64,000 nucleotides of DNA from JACIYW01 sp014359745 (GCA_050433985.1 JBNPWE010000005.1:62001-126000); one strand, 5' to 3'. Shown: positions 34,259 through 43,288, counted from the first letter of the stretch. The notes: generated by a model not told the origin, from the sequence alone. Translations and numbers: made by a program.

Positions 34259-34734
34259 AATGTCGCCTCGTACCGCCCGGATTTTCCGCCATCTTTCAGG
34301 GTTACGCGGATCCCTGTCAGCACCATCGACTTTTCGGCGGCCTTCAGCATGTCGTAAACCGTCAGCCCGGCCACGGAAACCGCTGTCAGCGCTTCCATCT
34401 CGACGCCGGTCTGTCCGGTGGTGCGCACCGTGGCGGTGATCCGCACCCCCGGCAAGCCCGCATCCGGCACCAGATCCAGCGCCACGCGGGTGATCGGCAA
34501 GGGGTGACAAAGCGGGATCAGATCGGCGGTTTTCTTGGCGGCCATGATCCCCGCCAGACGCGCCACACCCAGCACATCGCCCTTTTTCGCCGTGCCCCCG
34601 ACCACCAGCGCCAGCGTTTCGGGCAACATGACCACCGCCCCTTCGGCCACGGCCACGCGGTCGGTGGCGGCTTTGTGGGTGACATCGACCATATGGGCCT
34701 GCCCATCAGCGTCGAAATGGGTAAGCTTGGGCAT
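34255..34734 (-). CDS. moaC: Cyclic pyranopterin monophosphate synthase MoaC
   Basis: Makes cPMP from the MoaA product in molybdenum cofactor synthesis. The 159-residue protein has the signature KKTADLIPLCHPLPIT (catalytic Lys and His), TGVEMEALTAVSVAGLTVYD (catalytic Asp at the end) and a C-terminal KDGGKSGRYEA. It is coupled on both sides: 1-nt overlap with trpC (TGATG) and 4-nt overlap with moeA. No moaA is visible in the window. Confidence 0.96.
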   Translation of the reverse strand: MPKLTHFDADGQAHMVDVTHKAATDRVAVAEGAVVMLPETLALVVGGTAKKGDVLGVARLAGIMAAKKTADLIPLCHPLPITRVALDLVPDAGLPGVRITATVRTTGQTGVEMEALTAVSVAGLTVYDMLKAAEKSMVLTGIRVTLKDGGKSGRYEATL

Positions 34735-35543
34735 CAGATATCCTTGTTTGGCAACGGGTTGGCAAGCAGGCTTTGCGTGGCGGCGGCGACATCCTGACAG
34801 CGCATCAGGCTTTCGCCGATCAGAAAGCTGCGCACCCCGGCACCGGCAAGGATGGCCAGATCGGCGGGCGTCGTCAGGCCGCTTTCCCCGATCACCATCC
34901 GCCCCTTGGGGACATGCGGCGCCAGATGCCGGGTAACGTCAAGAGATACATCGAAGGTCTTGAGGTCACGGTTGTTTATCCCGATCATGGGCGAGGTCAG
35001 GCGCAGCGCCCTGTCCAGTTCGGGGGCGTCGTGCACCTCTATCAGCGCATCCATGCCCCAGGCCATGGCCGCCGCCTCCAGCTCTGCCGCCTGAGCATCG
35101 GAAACAGAGGCCATGATGATAAGGATGCAATCGGCGCCCCAGGCGCGCGCCTCTGCCACCTGATAGGGGTCATACATGAAATCCTTGCGCAACACGGGCA
35201 GGGGGCAGGCATTGCGCGCGGCGCTCAGATACTCTGGCGCGCCCTGAAACGATGGTGCGTCGGTCAGCACCGAAAGGCAGGTGGCCCCGCCGGCGGCATA
35301 GGCCCGCGCCAGCGCCGGCGGATCGAAATCGGGGCGGATAAGCCCCTTGGAGGGGCTGGCCTTCTTGATTTCCGCGATCAGCCCATAACCGTTGCGCTGC
35401 GCCCGTTCCAGGGCGCGGGCAAAGCCGCGCGGGGCGGGGGCCGCGCGTGCGGCATCCTCGACCCCCGCCAGCGGGCGCGCGGCCTTGGCGGCGGCCACCT
35501 CGTCAAGCTTGTAGGCCTTGATACGGTCCAGAATCGTGGTCAT
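34734..35543 (-). CDS. trpC: Indole-3-glycerol phosphate synthase
   Basis: Closes the indole ring in tryptophan synthesis. TIM barrel of 269 residues. Landmarks: ILDRIKAYKLDEVAAAKAAR start, GLIAEIKKASPSKGLIR (catalytic Lys), PVLRKDFMYDPYQVAEARA, IGINNRDLKTFDVSLD and VIGESGLTTPADLA. It is monofunctional, not fused to TrpF. It overlaps trpD by 4 bp. Confidence 0.97.
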   Translation of the reverse strand: MTTILDRIKAYKLDEVAAAKAARPLAGVEDAARAAPAPRGFARALERAQRNGYGLIAEIKKASPSKGLIRPDFDPPALARAYAAGGATCLSVLTDAPSFQGAPEYLSAARNACPLPVLRKDFMYDPYQVAEARAWGADCILIIMASVSDAQAAELEAAAMAWGMDALIEVHDAPELDRALRLTSPMIGINNRDLKTFDVSLDVTRHLAPHVPKGRMVIGESGLTTPADLAILAGAGVRSFLIGESLMRCQDVAAATQSLLANPLPNKDI

Positions 35544-36574
35544 GCCGATGCCGATCCGGTTGGCGCGGATGTCAGCCGCGCAAGCTGGTTCACCTTGTCA
35601 CGCGCGTGGCCCGCGTCAATGCTTTCGCGCGCCATATCAACGCCTTCGGGCAGGGTGTTCGCAACCCCTGCCACGATCAGCGCGGCGGCGGCATTCAACA
35701 GGACCGCATCGCGGTAGGCCCCGGTGCCCCCATCGAGCAGCACGCGAAACGCATGCGCGTTCTGGGCGGGGGTGCCGCCCAGGATCGCGCTGAACGGATG
35801 CGCGGCCAGCCCCGCATCCTCGGGGTGGACGGAAAAGCTGCGGATCGCGCCGCGTTCCAGCGCCACCACCGCGCTTTCGCCCGCGATCGACAGCTCATCC
35901 GTGCCGTCGCTGCCATGCACCAGCCAGACGCATTCCGACCCCAGCCGTTGCAGCGTCTCGGCCATCGGGCGCAAAAGTGCCGCCGAAAACGCCCCCGTCA
36001 ATTGCCGCGTCACACCGGCGGGATTGGTCAGCGGCCCCAGTATGTTGAAGATGGTCCGCGTGCCCAGTTCGGCGCGCACCGGCCCGACATGGCGCATCGC
36101 GGGATGGTGCATCGGCGCCATCATGAACCCGATGCCGATCGTCTCAAGCGCCCGCTCGACGATCGGCGCGCCGACCATCACGTTGATCCCCATCTCGGAC
36201 AGTGCATCGGCGGCGCCCGATTTCGACGACAGGTTGCGGTTGCCGTGTTTGGCCACCGTCACGCCCGCGCCCGCAACCACAAAGGCCGTCGCGGTAGAGA
36301 TGTTCAGCGTGCCCTTGCCATCGCCCCCGGTGCCGACGATATCGATGGCGCCCAGCGGCGCGCGCACCGCGTTGCAGCGCGCGCGCATCACAAAGGCGGC
36401 GGCGGCATATTCATCGACGGTTTCGCCGCGCGTGCGCAGCGCCATCAGGAACCCGCCCATCTGTGCCGGGGTTGCATCGCCATCGAACAGGATCGCGAAG
36501 GCTTCTTCGGCCTCGGGCTGTGTCAGGGGGCGTTCGCAGGCCGCTGCGATCATCGGTTTCAGGCTGTCGCTCAT
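35540..36574 (-). CDS. trpD: Anthranilate phosphoribosyltransferase
   Basis: Transfers phosphoribose from PRPP to anthranilate. The 344-residue sequence has the PRPP-binding loop DIVGTGGDGKGTLNISTATA, the KHGNRNLSSKSGAADALSEM segment and FNILGPLTNPAG. The start at 36574 (MSDSLKPMIAAACE) is chosen because it overlaps the trpG stop by 4 bp; the long open frame upstream is the shadow of trpG. It is second in the trpGDC-moaC-moeA operon. Confidence 0.96.
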   Translation of the reverse strand: MSDSLKPMIAAACERPLTQPEAEEAFAILFDGDATPAQMGGFLMALRTRGETVDEYAAAAFVMRARCNAVRAPLGAIDIVGTGGDGKGTLNISTATAFVVAGAGVTVAKHGNRNLSSKSGAADALSEMGINVMVGAPIVERALETIGIGFMMAPMHHPAMRHVGPVRAELGTRTIFNILGPLTNPAGVTRQLTGAFSAALLRPMAETLQRLGSECVWLVHGSDGTDELSIAGESAVVALERGAIRSFSVHPEDAGLAAHPFSAILGGTPAQNAHAFRVLLDGGTGAYRDAVLLNAAAALIVAGVANTLPEGVDMARESIDAGHARDKVNQLARLTSAPTGSASA

Positions 36575-37152
36575 GCCGGAACTTTCGTGAGATTCAGGAA
36601 GTTTTGCAGCATCGCGTGGCCGTGTTCCGACCGGATGCTTTCGGGGTGGAACTGTACGCCTTCGATCGGCAGCGACCGGTGGCGCAGGCCCATGATGGTG
36701 CCATCTTCCAGCCAGGCCGACACCTCCAGCACTTCGGGCAATCCCTCGCGCGCAACGACAAGCGAATGATAGCGCGTGGCGCTTAGGGGCGAGGGCAGGG
36801 CGCTGAACACGCCCCGGCCATCGTGGTGGATGATCCCCGGCTTGCCATGCACGATTTCCGTGCATTGCACGACAGCGCCGCCAAAGGCGGCACCGATGCA
36901 CTGATGGCCAAGGCATACCCCCAGCAGCGGCGTGCGGGTGCGCGCGGCTGCGGCGATCAGGTCAAGGCACAGCCCCGCCTGCGGTGGCGCGCAGGGGCCG
37001 GGCGAAATGACAATGGCCGACGGCCGCAGCGCCATCGCCCCCGCGACATCCAGCGCGTCGTTGCGCCGCACCACCACCTCGGCCCCCAGTTCGCCCAGGT
37101 AATGCACCAGATTATAGGTGAAACTGTCGTAGTTATCGATCACAAGCAGCAT
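36571..37152 (-). CDS. trpG: Anthranilate synthase glutaminase component
   Basis: Class I glutaminase (193 aa) supplying ammonia to TrpE. The nucleophile Cys is in GVCLGHQCIGAAFGG, and the His-Glu pair in GVQFHPESI. LLVIDNYDSFTYNLVHYLGE is the standard opening, so ATG 37152 is chosen; ATG 37170 (MPESFAMLLV) is an in-frame alternative. Neither has a strong SD. It is first in the operon. trpE is not adjacent. The protein could also serve PabA, as in bacteria with one shared glutaminase. Confidence 0.93.
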   Translation of the reverse strand: MLLVIDNYDSFTYNLVHYLGELGAEVVVRRNDALDVAGAMALRPSAIVISPGPCAPPQAGLCLDLIAAAARTRTPLLGVCLGHQCIGAAFGGAVVQCTEIVHGKPGIIHHDGRGVFSALPSPLSATRYHSLVVAREGLPEVLEVSAWLEDGTIMGLRHRSLPIEGVQFHPESIRSEHGHAMLQNFLNLTKVPA

Positions 37153-37194
37153 GGCAAAGCTTTCAGGCATTGGTGGCAGGGTCGCCAAAAAGGG

Positions 37195-37210
37195 GTGAAC
37201 CCCGGTTCAC
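37195..37210. promoter_or_regulatory. Palindrome GTGAAC-CCCG-GTTCAC between trpG and the divergent gene
   Basis: Perfect 6-bp arms 43 bp upstream of the trpG ATG. On the minus strand TTGACC (37244-37249) and CATGTA (37220-37225), 18 bp apart, are a candidate promoter, which would put the palindrome near +1 as an operator or leader hairpin. No trp leader peptide was found. Confidence 0.35.
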
Positions 37211-37285
37211 GTCGCGCTATACATGGTCAGAGCCGCGCGCCGGGGTCAAGACCGGGCATGACAACGCGGGCAAAAGGAGGCGGGA

Positions 37286-39262
37286 GTGGTCAAGGGCTTG
37301 GTTTCAGGCATCGCAACCGGTGTTCTGGTGATGGTGGCGGTCGGGTTCCTTCTGTCGATGGCCACGCCGGTGCCCCGGCGGGATCGGCCCGAGATTGCGG
37401 TAGTCCCGTCGCAAGATACCGGGGTGCCGCAAGATACCGGGGCAGAGGTCGCCGAAGTCGTGGTGCCGACAGGCGGCGCCGACGCCAGCCAACCCACCGG
37501 GCAAAGCGAGGCGGTGCAGGACACCCCGCAAGACGCGGTCACCCAGGATGAGGGGGCGCAGGGTGCCGCCCAAACCACGGCCCCGCCTGACGCCACAGAG
37601 CCACCGGCGGATGCGGCAACGCCCCCCGCTGCGGAGGTGGAAACGGAACCCGCAGCGGATGCGCAAACCGCCGACCGCGCACCACCGCCGACCAAGGCGC
37701 GGCGCGCGGGTGACACCCCGACCACCCCGTCGGGCCTCGGTTCCCCTTTGGGCGATCAGCCGCCCGGCAACAGCATCAGCACCAGCCCCGGCACCCAGCC
37801 CGACGCGGCGGCAATAGCCGCGCAGCCCGCCCCACCGGGTCCGCGCCCCGATACCGCGCCCAGGATCGGCCCCGCCGACGGGGGCACTACGGAACGGATC
37901 GCAGCCTTGCCGAGGGTCGGGAGCCCGGCTGGCCCCTTGCCGCCCCGCATTGAGGCCGCGCCCGACAGCCCCGGCCTGCCCGGACGCGCGGTGCAAAGCA
38001 CCGGGGTGGACCTTGGGCAACCCGGCCCCGACACCGAGGCGGCCTTGCGCCTGCCGTCAACCGCCCCGTCGGCCGTTCCGGACCTGCGCGCCCCCGCGCC
38101 GCCCGCACCCGAGGGGCGTTCAGCGCTGCCGCAGACGGGTGGCGGGCAGGGTCCGGGCGCTGATACCGGAACGCAAGGCCCGCGCGATTCCGCAGCCCCA
38201 GATGCAGCCCCTGAAGCTGCCCCAGACGCCTCCCCCGTGGCCGGATTGCCGCCGACACCGCAACCCGGCGAAGCGGCGTTGCCGCGCGTCAACCGGCCCG
38301 TCGGCGACGGCGGCGGCCTGCCCGGCGACCCTGGGCGCCGCGCCGCTACGCCGGGCTTCAGCCCCGAGGTGGCGGTGAACGGCCCCGCCGCCCCCGCACC
38401 CCCCCGGTTCGAGGATCGGGCGCTGCCCTTGCCCGGCGGCCAGATCGGTGCGTTGCCCGGCACCCCGGCCGGGCAGGGCCAACGGCGCCTGCCCCAGATC
38501 GGCGACGATATTGCCGCGGCCCCGGAACCGGACGCCACGGCCGATCCGGGTTCGGATATTGGCGCGCCCGCCGGTCAGGGCGCCGCGCCAACCCCGCTTG
38601 ACCGGAACGCCGAACCTTTCGAAAACCCGCAGGCTCGCCCGCTCTTTGCGGTGATCCTGCGCGATATCGGGGCGGCGGGCATCGGGCGCGAACGGCTTGC
38701 CGCGCTCGATCTGCCTGTCACGATTGCCATCGATCCCACCACCCCCGATGCCGGGGCGGCGGCCGCGACCTATCGCGCGGCGGGCAAAGAGGTGGTGGTG
38801 ATTGCCACCGATCTGCCCGATGGGGCGACGCCCACGGATATCGAGGTGAACCTTGAAGGGATGTTCGCGGCCGTTCCGCAGGCGGTGGCGCTGATCAACC
38901 CGCCGTCGGGCGGGTTTCAGGGCGATCGCGTCCGCGCCCGCCAGATCGTGCAGATCCTGGGCGGTCTTGGTTATGGGCTGGTCACGCATGACCGGGGCCT
39001 GAACGCGGCGGCGCAGATTGCGCAACGCGACGGCGTGCCCGATGCGCGGGTGTTCCGGGTGCTCGATGGCGAGGGTGAGACCGAACCGCTGATCCGCCGC
39101 TATCTTGATCGCGCGGCCTTTCGCGCCGCACAGCAGGGCTGGGCGGCGGTCATGGGCGACAGCCGCCCCGAAACCGTGGCCGCGCTTTTGGGCTGGGCGC
39201 TGGAAGGGCGGGGCGCCACGCTGGCCTTCGCGCCGGTCTCGGCGGTTCTCGACAGCCGCTGA
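37286..39262 (+). CDS. Divergent polysaccharide deacetylase-like (DUF610/YibQ) protein with long Pro/Ala linker
   Basis: Membrane-anchored envelope protein of 658 residues. One N-terminal TM segment (about 5-28, ATGVLVMVAVGFLLSMATP) is followed by some 430 residues of low-complexity Pro/Ala/Gly/Asp-rich sequence and a C-terminal domain of about 205 residues. That domain has FAVILRDIGAAGIGRERLAA, LPVTIAIDPTTPDAG and VLGGLGYGLVTHDRG-like strands of the NodB-related YibQ fold. It starts at GTG 37286 with AAAAGGAGG upstream. The linker probably spans the periplasm to the wall. Role unknown, likely peptidoglycan or outer-envelope upkeep given ftsW-murG-murC just downstream. Confidence 0.8.
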   Translation: MVKGLVSGIATGVLVMVAVGFLLSMATPVPRRDRPEIAVVPSQDTGVPQDTGAEVAEVVVPTGGADASQPTGQSEAVQDTPQDAVTQDEGAQGAAQTTAPPDATEPPADAATPPAAEVETEPAADAQTADRAPPPTKARRAGDTPTTPSGLGSPLGDQPPGNSISTSPGTQPDAAAIAAQPAPPGPRPDTAPRIGPADGGTTERIAALPRVGSPAGPLPPRIEAAPDSPGLPGRAVQSTGVDLGQPGPDTEAALRLPSTAPSAVPDLRAPAPPAPEGRSALPQTGGGQGPGADTGTQGPRDSAAPDAAPEAAPDASPVAGLPPTPQPGEAALPRVNRPVGDGGGLPGDPGRRAATPGFSPEVAVNGPAAPAPPRFEDRALPLPGGQIGALPGTPAGQGQRRLPQIGDDIAAAPEPDATADPGSDIGAPAGQGAAPTPLDRNAEPFENPQARPLFAVILRDIGAAGIGRERLAALDLPVTIAIDPTTPDAGAAAATYRAAGKEVVVIATDLPDGATPTDIEVNLEGMFAAVPQAVALINPPSGGFQGDRVRARQIVQILGGLGYGLVTHDRGLNAAAQIAQRDGVPDARVFRVLDGEGETEPLIRRYLDRAAFRAAQQGWAAVMGDSRPETVAALLGWALEGRGATLAFAPVSAVLDSR

Positions 39263-39370
39263 GCGGGGCGCTGCCAGCGGGTCGATCGCGGGCACCCGCC
39301 AGCGCGCGGCGATCGGCCCGAAACGGGGGGAAACCCGCCAAAACCATGGTGGCCAATCGCATTCCTTGTG

Positions 39371-39388
39371 GCATTTTGCCCCAAATGC
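39371..39388. promoter_or_regulatory. Inverted repeat GCATTT-TGCCCC-AAATGC in the ftsW leader
   Basis: Perfect 6-bp arms, 60-75 bp upstream of the ftsW start, overlapping a weak TTGTGG/GCTAGG promoter-like pair (39366 and 39390). Possible operator of the ftsW-murG-murC unit. Confidence 0.3.
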
Positions 39389-39446
39389 GGCTAGGGTTGC
39401 CCCAGACCCGGAAAACGGGCGATCCGAGGCAGTGAAAGCGGTATCC

Positions 39447-40616
39447 ATGACGGAAATGGTCTATGGTTCTGTGCCCATGCGGGCAGGGGAACCGGTTTTG
39501 CCCCGCTGGTGGCGCACCATCGACAAATGGTCCATGTCGGCCATTCTGTTGCTTTTCGCCGTGGGGCTTTTGCTGGGCTTTGCCGCCTCGCCGCCGCTGG
39601 CCACCCGCAACGGGCTTGATCCGTTCTATTATGTGCAACGGCAGGCGTTTTTCGGCGGCATGGCCATCGTGGCGATGCTGTTCACATCGATGCTGTCGCC
39701 GGTGATGATCCGCCGCCTTTCGGTTCTGGGGTTTCTGGCGGTGTTCGCGGCGCTTGTGGCCTTGCCGGTGCTGGGCACGGATTTCGGCAAGGGGGCGGTG
39801 CGCTGGTTTTCGCTGGGGTTCGTATCGGTGCAACCGTCCGAGTTCCTCAAGCCCGTGTTCGTCGTATCCATGGCCTGGATGATGGCGGCGGGCCAGGAGG
39901 TGGGCGGGCCACCGGGCAAGCGGCTGTCATTCCTGATCACCGGGGCGATTGTCGGGCTTCTGGCGTATCAGCCCGATTTCGGGCAGGCGGCGCTGGTGCT
40001 GTTTGGCTGGGCGGTGATGTATTTCGTCGCGGGCGCGCCCTTTGTTCTGCTGACGGTTCTGGCCCTGCTGACCACCGGGGGGGGCATGTTCGCCTATAAC
40101 AATTCCGAACATTTCGCCCGGCGGATCGACGGGTTCCTCAGCCCCGATGTCGATCCGCGCACCCAGCTTGGCTATGCGGCCAACGCGATACAGGAGGGCG
40201 GATTTTTCGGTGTCGGCGTTGGCGAGGGGCAGGTGAAATGGTCGCTGCCCGATGCGCATACCGATTTCATCATCGCCGTCGCGGCCGAGGAATACGGCCT
40301 GATCCTGGTGCTGCTGATCATCGCGCTTTACGCCCTTGTTGTGGTGCGGTCGCTGTTTCGGCTGATGCGCGAACGCGATCCGTTCATCCGGCTGGCAGGC
40401 ACCGGGCTTGCGTGCATCTTCGGGGTGCAGGCGATGATCAACATGGGGGTTGCGGTGCGGCTGTTGCCCGCCAAGGGCATGACGCTGCCCTTTGTGTCCT
40501 ACGGCGGATCGTCGCTGATCGCGGGCGGCATCCTGGTGGGAATGCTGCTGGCGATGACCCGCACGCGCCCGCAGGGCGAGATCGGGGATATCCTGCTGCG
40601 CCGGGGCCGGGGATGA
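39447..40616 (+). CDS. ftsW: Peptidoglycan glycosyltransferase/lipid II polymerase FtsW
   Basis: SEDS-family membrane protein (389 aa) that polymerises glycan strands at the septum. Ten TM helices are predictable. Family motifs are GKGAVRWFSLGFVSVQPSEF, QPDFGQAALV, AANAIQEGGFFGVGVGEGQV, LPDAHTDFIIAVAAEEYG and VSYGGSSLIAGGILVGMLL. The start at 39447 (MTEMVYGSVPMRAGE) is preferred over the long open frame above, which lies inside the upstream gene. Its stop lies inside the 15-bp repeat from which murG also starts. Confidence 0.95.
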   Translation: MTEMVYGSVPMRAGEPVLPRWWRTIDKWSMSAILLLFAVGLLLGFAASPPLATRNGLDPFYYVQRQAFFGGMAIVAMLFTSMLSPVMIRRLSVLGFLAVFAALVALPVLGTDFGKGAVRWFSLGFVSVQPSEFLKPVFVVSMAWMMAAGQEVGGPPGKRLSFLITGAIVGLLAYQPDFGQAALVLFGWAVMYFVAGAPFVLLTVLALLTTGGGMFAYNNSEHFARRIDGFLSPDVDPRTQLGYAANAIQEGGFFGVGVGEGQVKWSLPDAHTDFIIAVAAEEYGLILVLLIIALYALVVVRSLFRLMRERDPFIRLAGTGLACIFGVQAMINMGVAVRLLPAKGMTLPFVSYGGSSLIAGGILVGMLLAMTRTRPQGEIGDILLRRGRG

Positions 40617-40665
40617 CAGGGCCGGGGATGACGGGGCCGGGGATGACGGGGCCGGGGATGAATGG
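40606..40665. repeat. 15-bp tandem repeat at the ftsW/murG junction
   Basis: The unit GCCGGGGATGACGGG repeats at 40606-40620 (one mismatch), 40621-40635, 40636-40650 and partly at 40651-40660. Because 15 is a multiple of three, every copy carries an in-frame murG ATG preceded by GGGG; the first copy also contains the ftsW stop (ATGA). Confidence 0.95.
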
Positions 40666-41758
40666 GGCACCGCATTTGCTGATCGCTGCGGGTGGTACCG
40701 GCGGCCACATGTTCCCCGCGCAGGCGCTGGCAGAGGTGATGCTGGCGCGCGGCTGGCGGGTGACGCTGTCGACCGATGCGCGCGGCGCGCGTTATACCGG
40801 CGGGTTTTCCCATGCCGTGGCGGTGCGGCAGGTGGCCAGCGCAACCTTCGCGCGCGGCGCCGTGCTTGCCCGTGCCGTGGTGCCTTTGCGCATCGCAGGC
40901 GGGGTTCTGGGCGCGGTGCTGGCCCTGCGCCGTGACCGGCCATCTGTTGTGGTGGGGTTTGGCGGTTATCCCACGATTCCGGCGCTTTCGGCGGCGTTCC
41001 TGCTGCGGCTGCCCCGGATGATCCATGAACAGAACGGCGTGCTGGGCCGGGTCAACCGGCTGTTCGCGCGGCGCGTGGCGCTGGTGGCCTGTGGCACCTG
41101 GCCCACCGACCTGCCCGAGGGCGCGACCGGCACGCATACCGGCAACCCGGTGCGCGCGGCGGTGCTGGAACGCGCCGGGGCGCCATACATCCCCCCCGGC
41201 GATTATCCGCTAAGCATCCTTGTGATCGGCGGATCGCAGGGCGCGCGCATCCTGTCGGATGTGGTTCCCGCCGCGATCGCGGCGCTGCCCGATGCGCTGC
41301 GCCGCCATCTTCGCGTCTCGCATCAGGCCCGCCCCGAGGATGCCGACCGCGTGACCGCCGCCTATGCTAGGGCCGGGATAGGTGCCGAGGTGGCACCGTT
41401 CTTTCGCAACGTCCCCCGCCGGATGAGCGAGGCACAGTTGATCATCAGCCGGGCCGGGGCGTCATCGGTGGCCGATATCTCGGTCATTGGCCGCCCGGCG
41501 ATCCTGATCCCCTTTGCCGCCGCGACCGGCGATCACCAAAGCGCGAACGCGCGCGGGCTGGTCAAGGCGGGCGCGGCGATCCTTATCCCCGAATCCGCGC
41601 TGGATGCGCCCGCCCTTGGTGCGCAGATCCGGGCGGTTCTGGAAAATCCAAAAGCCGCGGTGAAAATGGCGCACAACGCTTTGGCCAACGCCCGCCCGGA
41701 TGCGGCAACGGCGCTGGCGGACCTGGTTGAACAGCTTGCAGAAAAGGGCAGCGCATGA
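40613..41758 (+). CDS. murG: UDP-GlcNAc:lipid I N-acetylglucosaminyltransferase MurG
   Basis: GT-B glycosyltransferase at the inner face of the inner membrane that makes lipid II. LLIAAGGTGGHMFPAQALAE is the first G-loop, VVGFGGYPTIPALSAAFLL the second, MIHEQNGVLGRVNRLFARR the acceptor region, ILVIGGSQGARILS the third G-loop, and ISRAGASSVADISVIGRPAI the UDP-GlcNAc site. Four in-frame ATGs (40613, 40628, 40643, 40658) arise from the 15-bp repeat. 40613 gives the usual ATGA overlap with ftsW; 40658 (MNGAPHLLIAAGG) gives the standard family length of 366. The stop overlaps murC by 4 bp. Confidence 0.94.
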   Translation: MTGPGMTGPGMTGPGMNGAPHLLIAAGGTGGHMFPAQALAEVMLARGWRVTLSTDARGARYTGGFSHAVAVRQVASATFARGAVLARAVVPLRIAGGVLGAVLALRRDRPSVVVGFGGYPTIPALSAAFLLRLPRMIHEQNGVLGRVNRLFARRVALVACGTWPTDLPEGATGTHTGNPVRAAVLERAGAPYIPPGDYPLSILVIGGSQGARILSDVVPAAIAALPDALRRHLRVSHQARPEDADRVTAAYARAGIGAEVAPFFRNVPRRMSEAQLIISRAGASSVADISVIGRPAILIPFAAATGDHQSANARGLVKAGAAILIPESALDAPALGAQIRAVLENPKAAVKMAHNALANARPDAATALADLVEQLAEKGSA

Positions 41759-43173
41759 ACGCGGCAACGAAACTTCCCGGCGAACTTGGCCCGATCCACT
41801 TTGTCGGGATCGGCGGCATCGGCATGTCGGGCATTGCCGAGGTGCTGATGACGCTGGGCTATGCGGTGCAGGGGTCTGACGCAAAGCCCGGGAAGATCAC
41901 CGACCGGCTTGCCGGTCTTGGTGCCACCATCTTCGACGGCCAGCGCGCCGAGAACCTGGGCGATGCGGCGGTGGTGGTGATTTCCACCGCCATCAAACCC
42001 GGCAATCCCGAACTGGAAGAGGCGCGCCGCCGTGGCCTGCCCGTGGTGCGCCGGGCGGAAATGCTGGCCGAACTGATGCGCCTGAAGTCCAACATCGCCA
42101 TCGCGGGCACCCATGGCAAGACCACCACAACCACCATGGTGGCGACGCTGCTGGATCGGGGCGGGTTCGATCCCACGGTGATCAACGGCGGTATCATCCA
42201 TGCCTATGGATCGAACGCGCGGGCGGGGGCGGGCGAATGGATGGTGGTCGAAGCCGACGAATCCGACGGGTCTTTCAACCGCTTACCCGCGACCATTGCG
42301 ATTGTGACCAATATCGATCCCGAACACATGGATCATTGGGGCAGCTTCGAGGCGCTGAAAAAGGGCTTTCAGGATTTCGTGTCGAACATCCCGTTTTACG
42401 GGCTGGCGGTGTGTTGTACCGACCACGCCGAGGTGCAGGCGCTGGTGGGCCGCCTGACTGACCGGCGGGTGGTGACATTCGGGTTCAACGCGCAGGCCGA
42501 TGTGCGGGCGGTGAACCTGCGCTATGAGGGCGGCGTGGCGCATTTCGATGTGGCGCTGCGCGGCGAGGGGCAGGGCGGGATGATCGAGGGGTGCTCGCTG
42601 CCGATGCCCGGTGATCACAACGTCTCGAACGCGCTGGCGGCCATTGCCGTTGCGCGCCATCTGGGCATGAAACGCGCCGAGATCCGCGAGGCGCTGGCGG
42701 CTTTCGCGGGCGTCAACCGCCGCTTTACCAGCGTGGGCACGGTGGGTGGCGTCACAATCATCGACGATTACGGCCACCACCCGGTGGAAATTGCCGCCGT
42801 GCTGCGCGCCGCGCGTCAGGCCACCGCCGACACCCCCGGCGCGCGGGTGATCGCCGTGCATCAGCCGCATCGCTATACCCGGCTGGCCAGCCTGTTCGAG
42901 GATTTCTGCACCTGCTTCAACGAGGCCGATGTGGTCGCCATTGCCGAGGTCTATGCCGCGGGCGAAGATCCGATCCCCGGCGCCGGGCGCGACGATCTGG
43001 TGGCGGGCCTGATTTCTCACGGCCACCGCCACGCCCGCGCCATCCTTGATGAGGATGATCTGGAGCGGCTGGTGCGCGAACAGGCCCGCCCCGGCGATAT
43101 GGTCGTGTGCCTGGGGGCGGGTACGATTTCAACCTGGGCGGCGGGCTTGCCTGCCCGCCTGAAGGGCGCCTGA
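41755..43173 (+). CDS. murC: UDP-N-acetylmuramate--L-alanine ligase
   Basis: Adds L-Ala to UDP-MurNAc. The 472-residue protein has the N-terminal GIGGIGMSGIAEVLMTLGY Rossmann motif, the ATP loop AIAGTHGKTTTTTMVATLL, VVEADESDGSF, IVTNIDPEHMDHWG and the substrate loop IDDYGHHPVEIAAVLRAA. It is third in ftsW-murG-murC. In most Rhodobacterales murB follows closely; here murB is at 62765. After the stop, 43174-43288 contains only small direct repeats (GCGTCTGG four times). Confidence 0.97.
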   Translation: MNAATKLPGELGPIHFVGIGGIGMSGIAEVLMTLGYAVQGSDAKPGKITDRLAGLGATIFDGQRAENLGDAAVVVISTAIKPGNPELEEARRRGLPVVRRAEMLAELMRLKSNIAIAGTHGKTTTTTMVATLLDRGGFDPTVINGGIIHAYGSNARAGAGEWMVVEADESDGSFNRLPATIAIVTNIDPEHMDHWGSFEALKKGFQDFVSNIPFYGLAVCCTDHAEVQALVGRLTDRRVVTFGFNAQADVRAVNLRYEGGVAHFDVALRGEGQGGMIEGCSLPMPGDHNVSNALAAIAVARHLGMKRAEIREALAAFAGVNRRFTSVGTVGGVTIIDDYGHHPVEIAAVLRAARQATADTPGARVIAVHQPHRYTRLASLFEDFCTCFNEADVVAIAEVYAAGEDPIPGAGRDDLVAGLISHGHRHARAILDEDDLERLVREQARPGDMVVCLGAGTISTWAAGLPARLKGA

Positions 43174-43288
43174 GAGGCGTCTGGAAAGCGTCTGGTCCGC
43201 GTCTGGCTTTGGTCGGTACGCGCGGGCGCAACACCATGGCCGATCCCCGACCGGGTTCTGGGCCGACATCTGGGCCGACAAGGGGCGA

